Positions 56,428 through 64,000 of a DNA stretch of 64,000 bases are shown here, in pieces. Position 1 is the stretch's first letter, and every line of letters starts with the position of its first letter. The position numbers and the translations under genes were made by a program. This stretch comes from Planctomycetota bacterium. GTDB lineage: Bacteria > Planctomycetota > UBA1135. The stretch is from assembly GCA_030749235.1 (NCBI GenBank), contig JASMKM010000078.1, forward strand, positions 1 to 64,000, in the 5' to 3' direction. Under the pieces are notes generated by a model that was given only the letters and a program-made list of their open reading frames with translations, did not search any database and had not been told where the DNA came from.

Positions 56428-57501
56428 ATGCTCTGCACATTCCTAGCTGTCCTCATCAGTCAACATCCGATTGCGGTCCTCGAATCCGGTACCCGCATCG
56501 AAGTCGAAGGCACGACCGAAATTGGTGCCAGGAAGGTGCAGACCACACATGGAAGTTACGACGCGAGCATCGACCCGGTCGCCTCGATCGCCGATGCAGC
56601 CCATGACCTCGTATTGCTGGCACCGTTACGCGAACTGGATTACGAGGCTTGGCTGTCGCGCATCGCCGAGCGTGGCTTGGTCAGCGTGATTTATGCCGAT
56701 AAGCCACCTAAGGGTTTCGCGGCTGCACGCTTGAACGCCTTGGAGCAATGGGGTCAACGGTTGGATCGTTTGCCGGGAAAGACCAAGCGTGATGAGCGCG
56801 TCGAGCTGTTGTGGAAGCTGTTGCAGAAGGCCAACGATGCCGATCAGGCGCTGCTGACCGGCGAGTTGTTGCGCGAAGTGTCGCTGTCCAGCGTACGTCA
56901 GAAGCGCCGCGTGCCGCTTGCCGACCTAGGTCGCGCCCTCGATTCCAAGGATGTGGAAATCCGTCGCGCCGCCTGCCGTCTTGCTGCCCACCAACAGGAA
57001 CTTAGCACCCAACATCGCTTGAGTAAGTTGAGCCTGACAGATAGATCCGAACTGGTGCGCCCAGCCGCTGCCGAGGCGATGATGAGCCTTGACGAGGAGC
57101 GCGCCTTAGGCCGCTGGGCTGTCGAGCTCTGGACTTCCCGTAAGGATTCCGAGCGTATTCATGCTGCCGAGCACTTGGGCGATTTCGGGGCCAACAACGA
57201 GGACGTCCTGAAGACCTTGATCTACGCGCTCGGGACTGGCGACCACCAGGCACCGGGGCAATATGTATTCTTCGGCAAGCAGGTGTCGATCATCACCGAC
57301 TTCGACGTCGAGGTCGCCAACAATGCCGTAATCGCCGACCCACAGATTTCGGTGGTCACCGAAGGGGCTGTCCTGCACGTGAGAATCATCTCTATCCATT
57401 TGGGGCGCACGATTACGAGCTCTCTGCAGCAACTCTCAAAGGCTGATTTCGGCAATGATCGACAGGCATGGCTACGCTGGTACGAAGCCCGCCGGAAATG
57501 A
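56428..57501 (+). CDS. Novel exported HEAT-like protein, triplet member 2
   Basis: This 357-residue protein begins MLCTFLAVLISQHPIAVLESG, an even shorter uncharged N-terminus that runs directly into the conserved beta unit. It shares with its neighbours LRELDYEAWLSRIAERG, WGQRLDRLPGKTKRDERVE and the HEAT-like segments (EIRRAACRLAAHQ, VRPAAAEAMMSLD, RIHAAEHLGDFG). It keeps the layout of member 1 but is about 30 residues shorter. Its stop overlaps the start of member 3 by four bases (ATGA), so the pair is coupled. Confidence 0.75.
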   Translation: MLCTFLAVLISQHPIAVLESGTRIEVEGTTEIGARKVQTTHGSYDASIDPVASIADAAHDLVLLAPLRELDYEAWLSRIAERGLVSVIYADKPPKGFAAARLNALEQWGQRLDRLPGKTKRDERVELLWKLLQKANDADQALLTGELLREVSLSSVRQKRRVPLADLGRALDSKDVEIRRAACRLAAHQQELSTQHRLSKLSLTDRSELVRPAAAEAMMSLDEERALGRWAVELWTSRKDSERIHAAEHLGDFGANNEDVLKTLIYALGTGDHQAPGQYVFFGKQVSIITDFDVEVANNAVIADPQISVVTEGAVLHVRIISIHLGRTITSSLQQLSKADFGNDRQAWLRWYEARRK

Positions 57502-58640
57502 CATTCACCCCCACCTTGCTTCTTGCCCTTTTCGCCAGCGCTCCATTGCTTGCCCAAAAGGCTGCAACCGCACCCACTGATGCGGAAGTTACCACTGCGG
57601 TGCTGAGTGATGGCACGCGGCTGGATGTATTGGCAGGGACCAAGGTCGGCACCTTCATGATCAAGACGGAGTTTGGCATCCTGCGCAGCCAAGGCGAGCA
57701 AGTCGAGAGGATTGTCGATGGCAAGCAGGAGGTGCGCATCCTCGAACCGCTGCGGGAATTGGATTATGCGCAGTGGGTTGCGCGGCTTGCCGAACGTGGG
57801 CACATCAATCGGCTGTTCGCAGATGTTCCGCCGACAGAACATGAAGGCGTGCTGCTCGAGGCCTTGCGGGTTTGGGGTCGGCGTTTGGATGCCTTGTCTC
57901 CGAAGATCGACCGTGATGAACGGGTCGAGACTTTGTACAAACATTTGCTGAAGACCACCGACAGCAAGCAAATCGCCCTATTGGTCGGTGCCCTGGAGCA
58001 CGAAATCTCGCCAGTACCCGACTCGAAGCGTCGGCCAACGGTGGCGGAATGGGGCAAGCTGCATCAGAGTCCGATTGCCGCCCAACGTTGGGCGGCCGCG
58101 CGCATCGCTGCGGTGTTGAACGACGCCAACCTCGAGTTGGACCTGCTCGAGTTGAGCTTGCATGATAAGAAGCTCTGGGTTGGCCTAGAGGCTGGCCTTG
58201 CCCTGAACCTGATCGACAAGAGAGGAGCCATCTATCGTTGGTCCTACGAGATGGTGCGGCGCAATCCGACTATGGTGCAGAACCGCAGCGCGCTGCAGCT
58301 GGCCGCCTGGTGCCGCCAAGACCGACAGAACGCCAAGGAGATGAGCTTGCGGGTGCGCAGTGGTGCCTTCTTCCGCACCAACTCCTATCCATTGACCTAT
58401 CGGCCGCTGACCAGTCGCCGTTATTCGGATGAGGATCGTGAAGGCACTTTCCATTCGGTGCTAGCCGTGGGGGTGCCTTCACGGCTACTAATGCTGCAGG
58501 TCGCCGAAATCATCGAGCGTGTCGGCAATGCTGCCGAGATGGAGCCCCCAGCGATCGAAGCCTTGCCGGAAGACGCTACCACAGCAGACTTTGAGAAGGC
58601 GCAAGGGGAAGCTTGGCGAAAGGTGTTCCTGGGACGATAA
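57498..58640 (+). CDS. Novel exported HEAT-like protein, triplet member 3
   Basis: This protein of 380 residues starts at MTFTPTLLLALFASAPLLAQ, a clearer signal peptide. The conserved parts are AVLSDGTRLDVLAGTK, LEPLRELDYAQWVARLAERG and WGRRLDALSPKIDRDERVETL. The C-terminal 150 residues differ from members 1 and 2 and contain fewer recognisable HEAT units. It starts inside the stop of member 2. The carA gene follows after nine bases. The function is unknown. Confidence 0.75.
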   Translation: MTFTPTLLLALFASAPLLAQKAATAPTDAEVTTAVLSDGTRLDVLAGTKVGTFMIKTEFGILRSQGEQVERIVDGKQEVRILEPLRELDYAQWVARLAERGHINRLFADVPPTEHEGVLLEALRVWGRRLDALSPKIDRDERVETLYKHLLKTTDSKQIALLVGALEHEISPVPDSKRRPTVAEWGKLHQSPIAAQRWAAARIAAVLNDANLELDLLELSLHDKKLWVGLEAGLALNLIDKRGAIYRWSYEMVRRNPTMVQNRSALQLAAWCRQDRQNAKEMSLRVRSGAFFRTNSYPLTYRPLTSRRYSDEDREGTFHSVLAVGVPSRLLMLQVAEIIERVGNAAEMEPPAIEALPEDATTADFEKAQGEAWRKVFLGR

Positions 58641-58649
58641 TGCCCAGCG

Positions 58650-59795
58650 ATGGCCGCCTCCGACATCCCCGCCACCTTAGTCCTTGAAGATGGTTCTGTA
58701 TTCCGCGGCCGCAGCGTCGGCACCAGCGGTCAACGAGCCTTTGAGCTGGTCTTCCACACTGGAATGACCGGGTACCAGGAAATCCTGACCGATCCGTCCT
58801 ACTGCGGCCAAGCGGTGGTCATGACCTATCCGCAGATTGGCAATTATGGCTGCCAAGCAGCAGCTGATGAATCGGACCGCTGCTGGGCGTCGGCAATGAT
58901 TATGCGCCAGCTTACGCCCTGCACTTCCAGCTGGACCGCCGAGCAGAGCCTCCAGGAATACTTTCTTGATCGCGACGTGATGGCCATGGATGGTGTCGAC
59001 ACCCGTGAGTTGACCCTAATTCTGCGCAACAAGGGTGCGCAACGCGCCATCATCAGTACCGAGACCGACGACGTGGCAACACTGCTGGAACTGGCTCGTG
59101 CCCACAAGTCACTCGATAACCGCGACCTGGCCTCCGAGGTCAGTTGTAAGCAGAGCTATACGTGGAGCGAAGGCCTTCCTGATACTGAGACTTGGAACCC
59201 AAGCGGCTTGCACGATGGTGCGCGTAAACTGGTGTGCTACGACTTCGGCATCAAGCGCAACATTCTGCGCAATCTGGTCAGTGCCGGTTTTGCACCAGTG
59301 GTGGTGCCCGTTGATACCCCTGCGGCCGACGTCCTCGCCATGAAGCCCGATGCGGTCTTCCTGTCGAACGGTCCGGGTGACCCCGCTGCGGTGACGGCGG
59401 CAATCGAAGCCGTCAGTGAGTTGGTCGCTGCCGACATGCCGCTGTTCGGAATCTGCCTGGGCCATCAGATTCTGGCGCTGGCGCTGGGAGGCCGTACCTA
59501 CAAGATGAAGTTCGGTCACCATGGTGCCAATCATCCGGTGGTCGAGCCAGCCAGTGGCCGAATCGACATCAGCTCGCAGAACCATGGTTTCGCGGTGGAC
59601 CCCGACAGCCTGGAAGGCACTGGCCTCGAAGTCAGCCACTACAACGGCAATGACAAGACCGTCGCCGGTCTGCGCCACAACAGTAAGCCAGTATTCTCGG
59701 TGCAATACCACCCAGAGGGCGCTCCAGGCCCCCATGACCCAGAGCACTTATTTCAGCGCTTTATGTCGCTCCTGGCGGAACCTGCGGCCTTGTAG
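58650..59795 (+). CDS. carA: Carbamoyl-phosphate synthase small subunit
   Basis: This 381-residue protein has the N-terminal CarA domain (LEDGSVFRGRSVG, FHTGMTGYQEILTDPSY) and the class I glutamine amidotransferase triad: Cys in GICLGHQILALALGG, and His/Glu in YHPEGAPGP. It releases ammonia from glutamine for carbamoyl phosphate used in pyrimidine and arginine synthesis. The carB subunit is not in the window. It follows the exported-protein triplet in the same orientation. Confidence 0.96.
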   Translation: MAASDIPATLVLEDGSVFRGRSVGTSGQRAFELVFHTGMTGYQEILTDPSYCGQAVVMTYPQIGNYGCQAAADESDRCWASAMIMRQLTPCTSSWTAEQSLQEYFLDRDVMAMDGVDTRELTLILRNKGAQRAIISTETDDVATLLELARAHKSLDNRDLASEVSCKQSYTWSEGLPDTETWNPSGLHDGARKLVCYDFGIKRNILRNLVSAGFAPVVVPVDTPAADVLAMKPDAVFLSNGPGDPAAVTAAIEAVSELVAADMPLFGICLGHQILALALGGRTYKMKFGHHGANHPVVEPASGRIDISSQNHGFAVDPDSLEGTGLEVSHYNGNDKTVAGLRHNSKPVFSVQYHPEGAPGPHDPEHLFQRFMSLLAEPAAL

Positions 59796-59874
59796 GGGTT
59801 ATCCTGGGTAGACCACTCGGTTCTCGCCCCTGCGGGGACATTTAGTCTTTGGTCCAACGTCCTGTAACTCCACG

Positions 59875-60759
59875 ATGCTCTCGACCCTCCTCCTAAGCTC
59901 CCCTTTCCTCTTCACACCCACCGCTTTCGCCATCCCGCAGGACCCACCTGCCGAAGAAGCCGAAGTCGATGCCGAGATGGAGAAGGTCAAGGCCGGCGAG
60001 GCCGCCGCGCAAATCAAGGAAGCCCTAAAGGGCAAGGAAGAGATTGTGATGGTCGCAACCATCGATAATCTCGGACAGATCAAGTCCAAGCTAGTGACCA
60101 AGGAGGTCTCCAAGGCGCTGAAGATTAAGAAGGAAGCCGTACAGATCTCGGCGATTAAGGCTCTGCGCTTCAACGAGGATCCCACTGCACTTGGCTACTT
60201 ACTAAAGGTGCGCAAGGAGAAGAGCATCCAGGACAACGTCCAGACTGCGGTCGAGTATGCCTACGCCTTAGGACAGAAGGGTGACAAGAAGGCTATCTCG
60301 GCCTTACAGGACAACTTGGTCGGCACGTCGAAGACTCCCAAGGAGGTCCTGAATGCCAAAGTTCTCGCGCTTGGCCACATCCGCCACAAGGATTCGGTTG
60401 AGGCCATCCTCGATTACGCCAAGACGACCATCGGCCGTGGGCGTCGCGGCGCCGTAAAGCAAAAGGTTTCGCGCGAGGTCCGTGGTTCCTTGTCGATTCT
60501 GACTGGCACCGATCAAGGAGATTCCCTCGCGGCTTGGGAAGACTGGTGGTATGACCATCGTTCCAAGTTCAAGATGTCGACGGTCGAAGGCGAACTGGAC
60601 AATGAACGTCAGCAGCGTGCATGGACCAAGCTGTGGATGACGCCCGCAGAGAAGGAAGAGGCGGCCGAAAAGGCTGAAGGAGAGAAGAAGAAACGGAAGG
60701 AGAAGCGGGAGAAGGGTGCGGATGCAGAAAGCTCCAGCGACAGCGACGAGGACTTCTAG
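59875..60759 (+). CDS. Exported HEAT-repeat protein with mixed-charge tail
   Basis: This 294-residue protein has a hydrophobic N-terminal segment (MLSTLLLSSPFLFTPTAFA) ending in a likely cleavage site, then an acidic region and HEAT-like repeats (KKEAVQISAIKALRFNEDP, NVQTAVEYAYALGQKGDK, VLNAKVLALGHIRHKDS). The last 50 residues switch from a Lys/Glu-rich run to an acidic Ser/Asp end (SSSDSDEDF), which is probably disordered. No enzyme motif is visible. It stands 80 bases after carA and ends in a convergent terminator. Confidence 0.72.
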   Translation: MLSTLLLSSPFLFTPTAFAIPQDPPAEEAEVDAEMEKVKAGEAAAQIKEALKGKEEIVMVATIDNLGQIKSKLVTKEVSKALKIKKEAVQISAIKALRFNEDPTALGYLLKVRKEKSIQDNVQTAVEYAYALGQKGDKKAISALQDNLVGTSKTPKEVLNAKVLALGHIRHKDSVEAILDYAKTTIGRGRRGAVKQKVSREVRGSLSILTGTDQGDSLAAWEDWWYDHRSKFKMSTVEGELDNERQQRAWTKLWMTPAEKEEAAEKAEGEKKKRKEKREKGADAESSSDSDEDF

Positions 60760-60768
60760 GGAATCTGA

Positions 60769-60805
60769 CCCCTTGGCTGTGCTTCATGGCCGTGCAACCA
60801 AGGGG
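60769..60805. terminator. Inverted repeat between convergent genes, probable bidirectional terminator
   Basis: CCCCTTGG (60769-60776) pairs with CCAAGGGG (60798-60805) across a 21-base loop that contains partial inner pairing. It sits in the 53-base gap between the HEAT-protein stop and the ABC permease stop. A ttttt run follows at 60820. Confidence 0.6.
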
Positions 60806-60812
60806 CCGGTCT

Positions 60813-62477
60813 CTACTGGTTTTTGAGTGGCGTCGTAAGATTCCGTATCAACTCAAGAATCTTCGGCGGCTGCCCAGTACGCAACACCCCAATCCGGAAG
60901 ATGCGACTTGAAAGCCACAGCATCAGGATGACGGTCACGAACATCAACACGCCGGTACCGACCAGGTCGAACATCGGTGGATCCGCCGCGGCGCGGTTCA
61001 TCATCACGAAGGGCGTATAGAGAGGAATCCAAGTCAGGAAGGTCGCGAGTGATCCATGGGGATCCTGTGCCACGAAGACCATGGTGAACAGCGGCACCAT
61101 CAGGATGATCATCGCAGTACCCATGAAGTTCTGCGCCTCCTTTACCGTGCTGCACAGGCTACCAATCGCTAGGAAAACTCCGGCGTAGGTCAGGTACCCA
61201 GCCGCGAAGTACAAGGCGAATAGTGGCAACAAGCCGGAAGTCTGGACTACCTCCAGCACCACCCCGGCCCATTCGACCGTGGGACCAGCCAGGTATTTGA
61301 GCACACCCAGCAGGGAAAGGATCCACGCCACCATCATGGTCAAGCCGACGCAAGCGATGCCGACCAGCTTGCCAACCATAATCTCCCAAGGAGTGGCGGA
61401 CGAGAGCAGCACTTCGATGATCCGGTTGGACTTCTCTTCGACCGTATTGTTCAAAAGCATCTGTACTACCGTGAAGATGGCCACCCACAGCAGGTAGACG
61501 AAACCGATTGGTGCCCACTTGCGAATGGTATCGGCCATGCTGACGACTTCCTCGCCGACGGCCTTCTTCGGGTCGAAGGAGGCGAACAGCATTTTGGTGC
61601 TCTGGGCCGCCATGACTTCGTTGCCATCCAGGTTACGCGCCAGCAACTCTCGTTGCTGGACCTCAAGGTTCAGGGCCCGTTCAATGACATTGGCAAGATC
61701 CTTATCAGTCAGGTTCGTTGACCAATATTGCACCCCAAGCTTCGGAGCTTCGGTGGGATCGATCATCGGCTTATCTCGCCCTTTCAGCTGCTGAAAGGCG
61801 TCCTCTGGGATGATCACGAAAGCGAACAAAGGATCCTTATGGTCACGGAAGGCTTTCTTGTCAAGCAAGTACGGCTTCATATGCGCGACAAGGTCGTCCT
61901 TGCTAGAAGTCATCGGATCAAGCTCGCCCCATTCGTCCTCCGGCATGTCGACACGCTCCAACATGCGACGCGGTGCCTCGAACTCTGGCGCACCTTCCTT
62001 CATCTTGGGTTTCATGAATGCCAACATGGCGTCCAGCGACTCAGGGTTCGCCAGGGCATCCATCATGCGCGGATCGTAATCATCCAGCATGTCCAGGATG
62101 CTGTCGGTCATGTCCCCGGTCATGTCCATCTGGAAGGAATCAGCCGGCATTTTCTCCAGCATGTCGGCCATATTCGGCTGTTCGACGCCATCCTCGCCTT
62201 CTGGCGTGGCCATATGGGTCTTCATGTACTCACTGAGCTTGCGGAACAGCTCGCGCTTGTAATGGCGCTCCAGGCCAGCATCGACCACCCCCGCAAGTTC
62301 GCCGCTCTGGTCGACCATTACAAAATGGCGGGTAGGTTTGGCCTTCTCTTCGAGCAACTGCGGCACCTTGACCGAAGCCAAAATGATGACAGGGAACATC
62401 AACAGGTTAATCCAGAAGCCTTTGGTGCGCGCGTTGTCGGAAAACTCGCGGCCGGCAATGTGCAATGTGTTCTTCAT
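60813..62477 (-). CDS. ABC-2 type transporter permease (NatB-like)
   Basis: This 554-residue protein has one span near residue 25-45, a large extracytoplasmic domain (about 50-320) and five or six spans at the C-terminus (PIGFVYLLWVAIFTVVQMLL, ACVGLTMMVAWILSLLGVL, LPLFALYFAAGYLTYAGVFLA and others). NNTVEEKSNRIIEVLLSSATPWEIMVGK is the signature of the NatB/ABC-2 exporter family. It is 12 bases downstream of its ATPase gene. It would export a cation or lipid-like compound; the substrate is unknown. Confidence 0.9.
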   Translation of the reverse strand: MKNTLHIAGREFSDNARTKGFWINLLMFPVIILASVKVPQLLEEKAKPTRHFVMVDQSGELAGVVDAGLERHYKRELFRKLSEYMKTHMATPEGEDGVEQPNMADMLEKMPADSFQMDMTGDMTDSILDMLDDYDPRMMDALANPESLDAMLAFMKPKMKEGAPEFEAPRRMLERVDMPEDEWGELDPMTSSKDDLVAHMKPYLLDKKAFRDHKDPLFAFVIIPEDAFQQLKGRDKPMIDPTEAPKLGVQYWSTNLTDKDLANVIERALNLEVQQRELLARNLDGNEVMAAQSTKMLFASFDPKKAVGEEVVSMADTIRKWAPIGFVYLLWVAIFTVVQMLLNNTVEEKSNRIIEVLLSSATPWEIMVGKLVGIACVGLTMMVAWILSLLGVLKYLAGPTVEWAGVVLEVVQTSGLLPLFALYFAAGYLTYAGVFLAIGSLCSTVKEAQNFMGTAMIILMVPLFTMVFVAQDPHGSLATFLTWIPLYTPFVMMNRAAADPPMFDLVGTGVLMFVTVILMLWLSSRIFRIGVLRTGQPPKILELIRNLTTPLKNQ

Positions 62478-62489
62478 GGCTGGCTGCGT

Positions 62490-63428
62490 CTAGCGGAAGG
62501 TTGCGACCTTGGCATCTTCGCCGACGAGGTGCAGGAAGACGTCGTGCAAAGTTGGTTCGCGGTAGTTAAAGGAAGTGAGTTCAATGTCGTCGCGGAAGCA
62601 GTCGCGCAGCAACTGCTGTGGATCGGCATCGTCGGCCATGCAGACCTCGTAGCTCCCTGGCATGCCCTCGGTGGCTTCTGCGCTGGTCACGCCAGGAAGG
62701 GCACGTAGCTTGTTCGCGTCATGCACGCCGGAGAGGTTGACCATCTTCGGGATGATGGCCTTGGCTTCTGGGATGGTACCGTCGAAGATCTTTTCGGCCT
62801 TGGCGATTAGCAGCAGGCGATCGCAGATCCGTTCAGCATGCGACATCACATGGGTGCTGAATACGATGGTCGAGCCGGCGTCGCTCAGGTCGGAAATCAC
62901 GTCCTCCATGACCTGCTGATTGGACGGATCCAAACCGGAGAAGGGCTCATCGAGGATTACAAACTCCGGCTGATGCGCGATCGACGCCAGCACCTGTACC
63001 TTCTGGCCCATGCCCTTCGAGAGCGTCTCGACCTTCTTGTCCGAGAAGTCCTTCAGCCCGTAGCGCTCGAGCAGTTCATAGGCGCGTTGCTTGGCTTCCT
63101 TACCACCGACGCCCTTCAGCCGCGCAAAGTAGGCAATGACCGCCCAGGTCTTCATCTTTTTGTAGAGGCCCTTCTCCTCTGGCAGGTAGCCAATGCGTTC
63201 GCGCACGTCCATCGCCGAGGGTGCTCCCAGCACGCTCAAGCTCCCCGAGGTCGGCTTAACGATGTCGAGGATCATGCGCAAGGTCGTCGTTTTGCCGGCA
63301 CCGTTGGGCCCGAGGAACCCGTAAATCGAGCCACGTGGAACCTGCAGGCTGACGTCGCGCACGGCAGTGAACTCGCCATAACGTTTGGTCAAGTTGTTCA
63401 GTTCAACAGCGTATTGGTAATCACTCAT
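62490..63428 (-). CDS. ABC transporter ATP-binding protein (NatA-like)
   Basis: This protein of 312 residues starts at MSDYQYAVELNNLTKRYGEF; the track start lies inside the preceding gene. It has Walker A GPNGAGKTTTLRM, a Q-loop near YLPEEKGLYKKM, the signature LSKGMGQKVQV, Walker B FVILDEPFSGLDPSNQQ and the H-loop STHVMSHAE. The C-terminal extension of about 90 residues is typical of NatA-like exporters (DUF4162-like). Its ATG overlaps the aminopeptidase stop by one base (TGATG). Confidence 0.94.
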   Translation of the reverse strand: MSDYQYAVELNNLTKRYGEFTAVRDVSLQVPRGSIYGFLGPNGAGKTTTLRMILDIVKPTSGSLSVLGAPSAMDVRERIGYLPEEKGLYKKMKTWAVIAYFARLKGVGGKEAKQRAYELLERYGLKDFSDKKVETLSKGMGQKVQVLASIAHQPEFVILDEPFSGLDPSNQQVMEDVISDLSDAGSTIVFSTHVMSHAERICDRLLLIAKAEKIFDGTIPEAKAIIPKMVNLSGVHDANKLRALPGVTSAEATEGMPGSYEVCMADDADPQQLLRDCFRDDIELTSFNYREPTLHDVFLHLVGEDAKVATFR

Positions 63429-64000
63429 CAACGGACCTCTGCAGTGTCCAAGGTCGGCGGTGCCATGCGCTCGGCGCGGCATGCTTCCTCGACGTCGGCC
63501 ACAGTCTTGGGTGTGGCGGCGGTCAGGTTCTCTGGCTCACCGCCGGTGACGTGAATGTCATCCTCGATGCGTACGCCAATGCCACGCAAAGCTTCCGGTA
63601 CCGAATGATCGTCAGCTGGGAAGTAAAGGCCGGGCTCCACGGTCAACACCATGCCGGGCTCAAGCTTGCGCGAGACCGTTTCAGTTCTGCTCACGCCGCA
63701 GTCATGCACATCGAGACCGATGTAATGCGACGTGTTGTGGATGGTCCATTGCAGGTGCGCCTTGGTCTCGATCGCTTCCTCCAGGCTGCACTTCAACACG
63801 CCAAGCTGAATCAAACCATCGGACAAAGTGGCCAGCGAGACGTCGTGGGCCTGATGAAATTCGTTACCGGCGCGCACCACGTCGATGGCCTTCAGTTGTG
63901 CAGCCAATACGACTTCATAGATGTCGCGTTGCGCAGGGCTAAACTTGCCGTTGACCGGAAAGGTACGAGTAATGTCGGCCGCGTAGTGCTGGTACTCACC
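63428..64000 (-). CDS. pepP: M24 Xaa-Pro aminopeptidase (PepP-like), C-terminal part
   Basis: The frame continues to the right edge (the ORF track starts at an internal TTG, 63907), so only the last 190 codons are present. The metal ligands are ADITRTFP (Asp), HNTSHYIGLDVHDCG (His), VEPGLYF (Glu) and RIEDDIHVTGG (Glu), matching aminopeptidase P. It removes N-terminal residues before proline. It heads a likely operon with the ABC exporter genes. Confidence 0.9.
   Translation of the reverse strand, partial: GEYQHYAADITRTFPVNGKFSPAQRDIYEVVLAAQLKAIDVVRAGNEFHQAHDVSLATLSDGLIQLGVLKCSLEEAIETKAHLQWTIHNTSHYIGLDVHDCGVSRTETVSRKLEPGMVLTVEPGLYFPADDHSVPEALRGIGVRIEDDIHVTGGEPENLTAATPKTVADVEEACRAERMAPPTLDTAEVR

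Noticed and set aside
61728-62708. 326-codon plus-strand ORF across the ABC permease and ATPase genes
   Set aside because: It is antisense to two well-supported genes and His/Leu/Gln-rich in a way explained by their codon use.

Overview
The window looks like ordinary chromosome of a GC-rich, Gram-negative-type heterotroph. I infer a marine Planctomycetota-like lineage. The grounds are large secreted peptidases with repeated C-terminal beta modules, FG-GAP and HEAT-repeat exported proteins, lipoproteins, tandem pseudopilins, and many genes without a clear Shine-Dalgarno site. This is inference from gene style, not from a marker gene. I saw no tRNA, rRNA, CRISPR array, insertion sequence, integrase or phage gene.

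Layout, left to right. 1-0.7 kb: the start of a sodium:solute symporter with a small membrane protein (minus strand). 0.8-2.8 kb: a SAM-I-type riboswitch and a YitJ-like homocysteine methyltransferase/MTHFR fusion. 2.8-10.4 kb: a HAD hydrolase, a lipoprotein, and two exported metallopeptidases that share C-terminal modules. 10.4-17.3 kb: a glycosyltransferase, a BolA/CGFS-glutaredoxin pair divergent from grxC, ychF, a beta-helix protein and gpmI. 17.3-20.0 kb: an M48 lipoprotein, a ROK kinase and a membrane-anchored unknown. 20.1-27.6 kb: a tightly overlapped operon with both methylmalonyl-CoA mutase subunits, meaB, an SSS symporter and an amidohydrolase. 27.7-29.6 kb: a hybrid sensor kinase lacking the phosphoacceptor histidine. 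29.6-38.1 kb: an alpha/beta hydrolase, an ALDH7-type dehydrogenase, an M14 carboxypeptidase, exonuclease III, two pseudopilins separated by a terminator, and a degenerate MA-like peptidase. 38.1-44.6 kb: fructose-bisphosphate aldolase, then the likely operon deoA / HlyD-like fusion / DUF3568-like lipoprotein / rsmJ / nadA. 44.6-46.9 kb: a promoter with a near-perfect Fur-box-like operator in front of an outer-membrane porin, an FMN-binding protein and a small His-rich membrane protein. 46.9-52.1 kb: a Cna/carboxypeptidase-regulatory repeat lipoprotein, an FG-GAP protein, folE and a 6-pyruvoyl-tetrahydropterin-synthase homologue. 52.1-60.8 kb (plus strand): S41 protease, tsaD, larB, a tandem triplet of novel exported paralogues, carA and a HEAT-repeat protein. 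60.8-64 kb (minus strand): a NatAB-like ABC exporter and a partial M24 aminopeptidase.

Functional themes are extracellular protein degradation (M36-like, M28, M14, M48, S41, M24), propionate/branched-chain catabolism through methylmalonyl-CoA, methionine synthesis under SAM control, and iron-responsive extracytoplasmic redox. The best candidates for something new are the Fur-box-controlled porin/flavoprotein/cytochrome-like operon (44.6-46.9 kb), the receiver-like/TM/HlyD fusion (41.4-43.3 kb), the kinase-dead hybrid sensor (27.7-29.6 kb) and the paralogue triplet (55.2-58.6 kb). All calls come from reading the sequence and ORF track; no database search was run.
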